A stretch of 64,000 nucleotides of DNA from an uncultured Mediterraneibacter sp. GTDB taxonomy: Bacteria > Bacillota > Clostridia > Lachnospirales > Lachnospiraceae. The translations under genes and the position numbers were made by a program. The notes under the pieces are model-generated. The model saw only the letters and a list, made by a program, of their open reading frames with translations, had not been told where the DNA came from and made no database searches. The stretch covers positions 1 to 64,000 of the forward strand of contig CALWLJ010000015.1 in the NCBI GenBank assembly GCA_944381495.1, in the 5' to 3' direction. Numbering within the stretch: position 1 is the stretch's first letter; each line of letters begins with the position of its first letter. This document shows positions 60,714 to 64,000 of this stretch, piece after piece.

Positions 60714-62789
60714 ATGGCACATTATCTGGTTATCGTAGAGTCACCTGCTAAAGTGAAAACGATTAAAAAGTTTCTGGGAAACAATTATACGGTCGCGGCG
60801 TCCCAGGGGCATGTCCGCGATTTGCCGAAAAGCTCACTGGGGATAGATGTTGAACATGATTTCGAGCCGAAGTACATCACGATAAGGGGCAAGGGAGATA
60901 TCCTTGCCGGTCTGAGAAAAGAAGTGAAGAAATCGGATCGGGTTTATCTGGCAACCGACCCTGACCGGGAAGGAGAGGCAATATCCTGGCATCTTGCGGC
61001 AGCTCTTAAGCTGGATGATAAGAAAATGCGGAGAATCACTTTCAATGAGATTACAAAGAATGCGGTGAAAGCTTCTCTTAAGAACCCACGAGATATAGAC
61101 ATGAATCTGGTAGATGCGCAGCAGGCTCGGCGAGTTCTGGATCGAATGGTAGGATATATGATCAGTCCCATCCTTTGGAAGAAGGTGAAGAGAGGGCTTA
61201 GCGCCGGTAGAGTTCAGTCGGTTGCGCTGAGACTGATCGCGGACCGTGAGGATGAGATCAATGCATTTATTCCGGAAGAGTACTGGACTCTTGACGTTGT
61301 GCTGAAAGTAAAGGGAGAAAGAAGACCCTTGACCGCCAGATTCTATGGAACGGATAAGAAAAAAATGACAATCCATTCTCAGAAGGAACTGGATGAGATC
61401 TGTGCGGCTGTTGAACAGGCGGAGTTTAAAGTTGCAGACATTAAGACAAGTGAAAGAATCCGCCGGGCGCCACTCCCGTTTACCACCAGTACACTTCAGC
61501 AGGAAGCGGCAAAAGCACTTAATTTTGGTACGCAGAAGACTATGCGTATAGCACAGCAGCTTTATGAAGGTGTTGATATTAAGGGAAATGGAACGGTAGG
61601 TGTGATCACATATCTGCGTACAGACTCCACCCGTATCGCAGAGGAAGCAGAGGCTGCGGCTGAGGAATACATTTCTTCTGTCTATGGAAAAGAGTATGCT
61701 GCAGAAGGAAAACAGGGGAAAAATGACGGAAAGAAAATCCAGGATGCGCATGAGGCTATCCGTCCTACGGATATCGCCCGTACTCCGGCTTCTCTGAAGG
61801 ATTCTCTGACCAGAGACCAGTTTCGACTCTATCAGCTGATCTGGCGTCGTTTTACGGCAAGCAGGATGGAGCCGGCACGTTACGAATCAACAGCAGTAAA
61901 GATTGCCGCCGGGGGATACACCTTTACTGTTTCTACATCTCGTCAGCTGTTTGACGGCTTCAGATCTGTCTATACCGAAGCAGATGAAGAGAAGGAAGAA
62001 AGCAATGTGCTGGTTGGAAATCTGGGAATGGATTCTGTCCTGACGCAGGAAGAGCTGGATAGAAAGCAGCATTTTACCCAGCCGCCGGCTCATTATACGG
62101 AGGCTACTCTTGTAAAGACTCTGGAGGAACTGGGAATCGGACGGCCCAGTACTTATGCGCCGACGATCTCTATAATCCTGGGACGGCGTTATGTGACAAA
62201 AGAAGCGAAAAATCTTTATATCACTGAAATCGGAGAGGTTGTCAACAGCATGATGAAACAGTCTTTCCCAAGTATTGTTGATGTTAATTTTACGGCAAAT
62301 ATGGAAGGACTTCTTGATATGGTCGCTGAAGGAAAAGTACAGTGGAAAGAAGTTATCCGTAATTTCTATCCGGATCTGGAAGATGCAGTTGAGAAGGCGG
62401 AGAAAGAACTGGAGACAGTAAAGATTGAAGATGAAGTGACAGATGTAATCTGCGAGGAATGCGGCCGCAATATGGTGATCAAATACGGACCTCATGGTAA
62501 ATTTCTTGCCTGTCCGGGATTCCCGGAGTGCAGGAATACCAAGCCTTATCTGGAAAAGATAGGAGTGCCGTGCCCGCTCTGCGGCAAAGACATCGTTATC
62601 CGCAAGACAAAAAAAGGCAGAAGATATTATGGGTGTGAGAATAATCCGGAATGTGAATTCATGTCATGGCAGAAGCCGTCCAAAGAAAAATGTCCGGTCT
62701 GCGGAGGTTATATGGTCGAAAAGGGGAATAAACTGGCCTGTGCAGATGAAAAATGCGGCTATGTCACTACTCTTCCTAAAGAAGGATGA
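60714..62789 (+). CDS. topA: DNA topoisomerase I
   Basis: TopA relaxes negatively supercoiled DNA. The 691-residue protein has the TOPRIM domain (VESPAKVKTIKKFLG, DPDREGEAISWHL), the active-site Tyr300 in GVITYLRTDS, and three C-terminal four-Cys zinc modules (from CEECGRN, CPLCGKD and CPVCGGY). The ATG at 60714 follows GGAGGAG; the ATG 18 bp earlier is part of that site. The dprA-topA order is common in Firmicutes. Confidence 0.96.
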   Translation: MAHYLVIVESPAKVKTIKKFLGNNYTVAASQGHVRDLPKSSLGIDVEHDFEPKYITIRGKGDILAGLRKEVKKSDRVYLATDPDREGEAISWHLAAALKLDDKKMRRITFNEITKNAVKASLKNPRDIDMNLVDAQQARRVLDRMVGYMISPILWKKVKRGLSAGRVQSVALRLIADREDEINAFIPEEYWTLDVVLKVKGERRPLTARFYGTDKKKMTIHSQKELDEICAAVEQAEFKVADIKTSERIRRAPLPFTTSTLQQEAAKALNFGTQKTMRIAQQLYEGVDIKGNGTVGVITYLRTDSTRIAEEAEAAAEEYISSVYGKEYAAEGKQGKNDGKKIQDAHEAIRPTDIARTPASLKDSLTRDQFRLYQLIWRRFTASRMEPARYESTAVKIAAGGYTFTVSTSRQLFDGFRSVYTEADEEKEESNVLVGNLGMDSVLTQEELDRKQHFTQPPAHYTEATLVKTLEELGIGRPSTYAPTISIILGRRYVTKEAKNLYITEIGEVVNSMMKQSFPSIVDVNFTANMEGLLDMVAEGKVQWKEVIRNFYPDLEDAVEKAEKELETVKIEDEVTDVICEECGRNMVIKYGPHGKFLACPGFPECRNTKPYLEKIGVPCPLCGKDIVIRKTKKGRRYYGCENNPECEFMSWQKPSKEKCPVCGGYMVEKGNKLACADEKCGYVTTLPKEG

Positions 62790-62866
62790 GAAATTATTAA
62801 TAAAATTATGTTGATATAACGCAAATTGTATGATAACATAGTCTCATATACGAACTTTGGTGCGAG

Positions 62867-62878
62867 TTGTATATACAA
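62867..62878. promoter_or_regulatory. Perfect 12-bp palindrome upstream of codY
   Basis: TTGTATATACAA lies about 95 bp before codY in an AT-rich spacer. It could be a repressor site. It does not resemble the CodY box. Confidence 0.3.
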
Positions 62879-62972
62879 TTTTGACAAATGATATCATGGC
62901 AGGCGGAATTGCTGATAAAAATGGGGAAGCTGTGAGATCATAAAGATATATGTAAAAGATGCGGAGGAAACA

Positions 62973-63752
62973 ATGAGCGTACAATTGTTGGATAAAACCA
63001 GAAAGATTAATAAGCTGCTGCACAATAATAATTCGAGCAAAGTGGTATTTAATGATATCTGTGCTGTGCTGACGGAGATTCTTGACTCTAATGTGCTGGT
63101 GGTCAGTAAAAAAGGAAAAATACTCGGAGTCAGCAAATGTGCAAAGGTAAATGCTATCAGTGAACTGATTACGGAATCGGTGGGGGCTCACATTGACAGT
63201 ATGTTGAATGAAAGACTTCTGAGCATTTTATCCACGAAAGAAAATGTGAATCTTGAGACACTGGGATTTTCTCACGATGCGGTTGAGGGATATCAGGCGA
63301 TTATTACCCCCATTGACATTGCAGGAGAGAGGCTGGGAACTCTGTTTATTTACAAGCAGGATGCCACCTATTCCATTGACGATATTATTCTCAGTGAATA
63401 TGGGACTGCCGTTGTAGGGCTGGAGATGCTCCGTTCAGTTAACGAAGAAAGCGCCGAAGAGACCAGGAAAGAGCATATTGTCCAGTCGGCTATCAGTACA
63501 CTTTCCTTTTCTGAACTGGAAGCAATCATACATATTTTTGATGAGCTCGGCGGGAACGAAGGAATTCTTGTCGCGAGCAAGATTGCAGACAGGGTTGGGA
63601 TTACCAGATCGGTGATCGTGAACGCACTCCGCAAATTTGAAAGTGCAGGTGTGATCGAATCCCGGTCATCCGGCATGAAGGGAACTTATATCAAAGTCCT
63701 GAATGATTACGTGTTCACAGAGCTTGAACAGATCAAGAAAGAGCGTATGTAG
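62973..63752 (+). CDS. codY: GTP- and BCAA-sensing regulator CodY
   Basis: CodY represses nutrient-acquisition and stationary-phase genes when GTP and branched-chain amino acids are high. The 259-residue protein has the GAF sensor (to about 155) and a winged helix with ASKIADRVGITRSVIVNALR, FESAGVIESRSSGMKG. GCGGAGG precedes the ATG. In Bacillus it lies downstream of topA with xerC and hslVU between; those genes are absent here. Confidence 0.96.
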   Translation: MSVQLLDKTRKINKLLHNNNSSKVVFNDICAVLTEILDSNVLVVSKKGKILGVSKCAKVNAISELITESVGAHIDSMLNERLLSILSTKENVNLETLGFSHDAVEGYQAIITPIDIAGERLGTLFIYKQDATYSIDDIILSEYGTAVVGLEMLRSVNEESAEETRKEHIVQSAISTLSFSELEAIIHIFDELGGNEGILVASKIADRVGITRSVIVNALRKFESAGVIESRSSGMKGTYIKVLNDYVFTELEQIKKERM

Positions 63753-63821
63753 TTACAGCAGCACACGGATTCTGCACGGATAGGCCTGCGGGCGGTGCGG
63801 AACAGTAACGGAGGAACAGCT

Positions 63822-64000
63822 ATGTATGAAGGAAATCCTGTAGATTTGCAGATGGAAAAAGTAATATCTGCAGATGGAATTTTTGACGACTCAACGAGAA
63901 AGTGTCAGGTTTATAAGTATGATCTGGAGGAGGATTATATTTATCTCGAGTTAAAAGAAGGAGACCTGACTTCTATTTCTCTGGATGCATGGTACAGGTG
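63822..64000 (+). CDS. Unknown protein, 3' end cut by the window
   Basis: An open frame begins with ATG at 63822 behind GGAGGAACAGCT and runs to the window edge (59 codons). It starts MYEGNPVDLQMEKVISADGI and continues with acidic, beta-strand-like sequence (DLEEDYIYLELKEGDLTSIS). No family is recognised. It is 69 bp after codY on the same strand and may be cotranscribed. Confidence 0.7.
   Translation, partial: MYEGNPVDLQMEKVISADGIFDDSTRKCQVYKYDLEEDYIYLELKEGDLTSISLDAWYR

Noticed and set aside
62867-62878. CodY autoregulatory box
   Set aside because: The palindrome TTGTATATACAA does not match AATTTTCWGAAAATT. It is reported only as an unexplained palindrome.

Overview
The window looks like chromosomal DNA of a Gram-positive, spore-forming member of the Clostridia, most likely a gut Lachnospiraceae. 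The markers are CodY, a sporulation sigma factor SigK, a Phe T-box leader, IreB, MtaB, ribonuclease J, a YaaH-type LysM/GH18 protein, a P-II/Amt pair, strong GGAGG ribosome binding sites and consensus sigma-A promoters. Family level is inference from gene content; nothing here names the species.

Layout. 0-5.3 kb: an AraC-type regulator divergent from glgP-malQ (alpha-glucan phosphorolysis). 5.3-5.8 kb: a 330-bp palindromic repeat. 5.8-11.5 kb: accessory genes (two small membrane proteins, an XRE regulator, an MntA/HepT toxin-antitoxin pair, and a two-component system with an ABC-2 transporter). 11.5-20 kb: feoAB iron uptake, truA, then the T-box-controlled pheS-pheT followed by queA. 20-28.5 kb: an accessory island with a second giant palindrome, a tandem GNAT, an Rpn-type nuclease and a 1696-residue cohesin/dockerin/M26 metalloprotease. 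28.5-36.7 kb: export functions (two MATE pumps, a MarR-controlled heterodimeric ABC exporter) and a LysM/GH18 protein. 36.7-45.6 kb: Lrp, a lone CbiG, Amt/P-II, an M50-like protease, a protein carrying an ADGPTSIF motif, molybdenum cofactor genes and a GH25 lipoprotein. 45.6-64 kb: mostly housekeeping (prmA, rsmE, desulfurase-thiI, HPr-like, mtaB, ireB-ruvX-DUF1292-fur, ribonuclease J, trmR-trhP, sigK, comM-dprA-topA, codY).

Common threads. tRNA modification is heavily represented (truA, queA, thiI with its desulfurase, mtaB, trmR/trhP). Iron regulation is linked: a Fur-family gene lies in the window and a Fur-like operator overlaps the feoAB start site. Several gene starts were moved because the promoter or the ribosome binding site decides them (AraC, response regulator, both MATE genes, YaaH-like, Amt, P-II, HPr-like, RuvX, ribonuclease J, SigK, ComM, TopA).

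The least explained material is two families of intergenic palindromes. Family 1 (5339-5666 and 20056-20385) has about 150-bp arms whose sequence differs greatly between copies while staying self-complementary, around a nearly invariant 23-24 nt loop. Family 2 (21776-21922 and 28369-28451) has a conserved core with stems that differ but still pair, and brackets the rpn and metalloprotease genes. Three of the four copies abut or contain a stop codon. The metalloprotease itself looks like two secreted proteins fused in frame.
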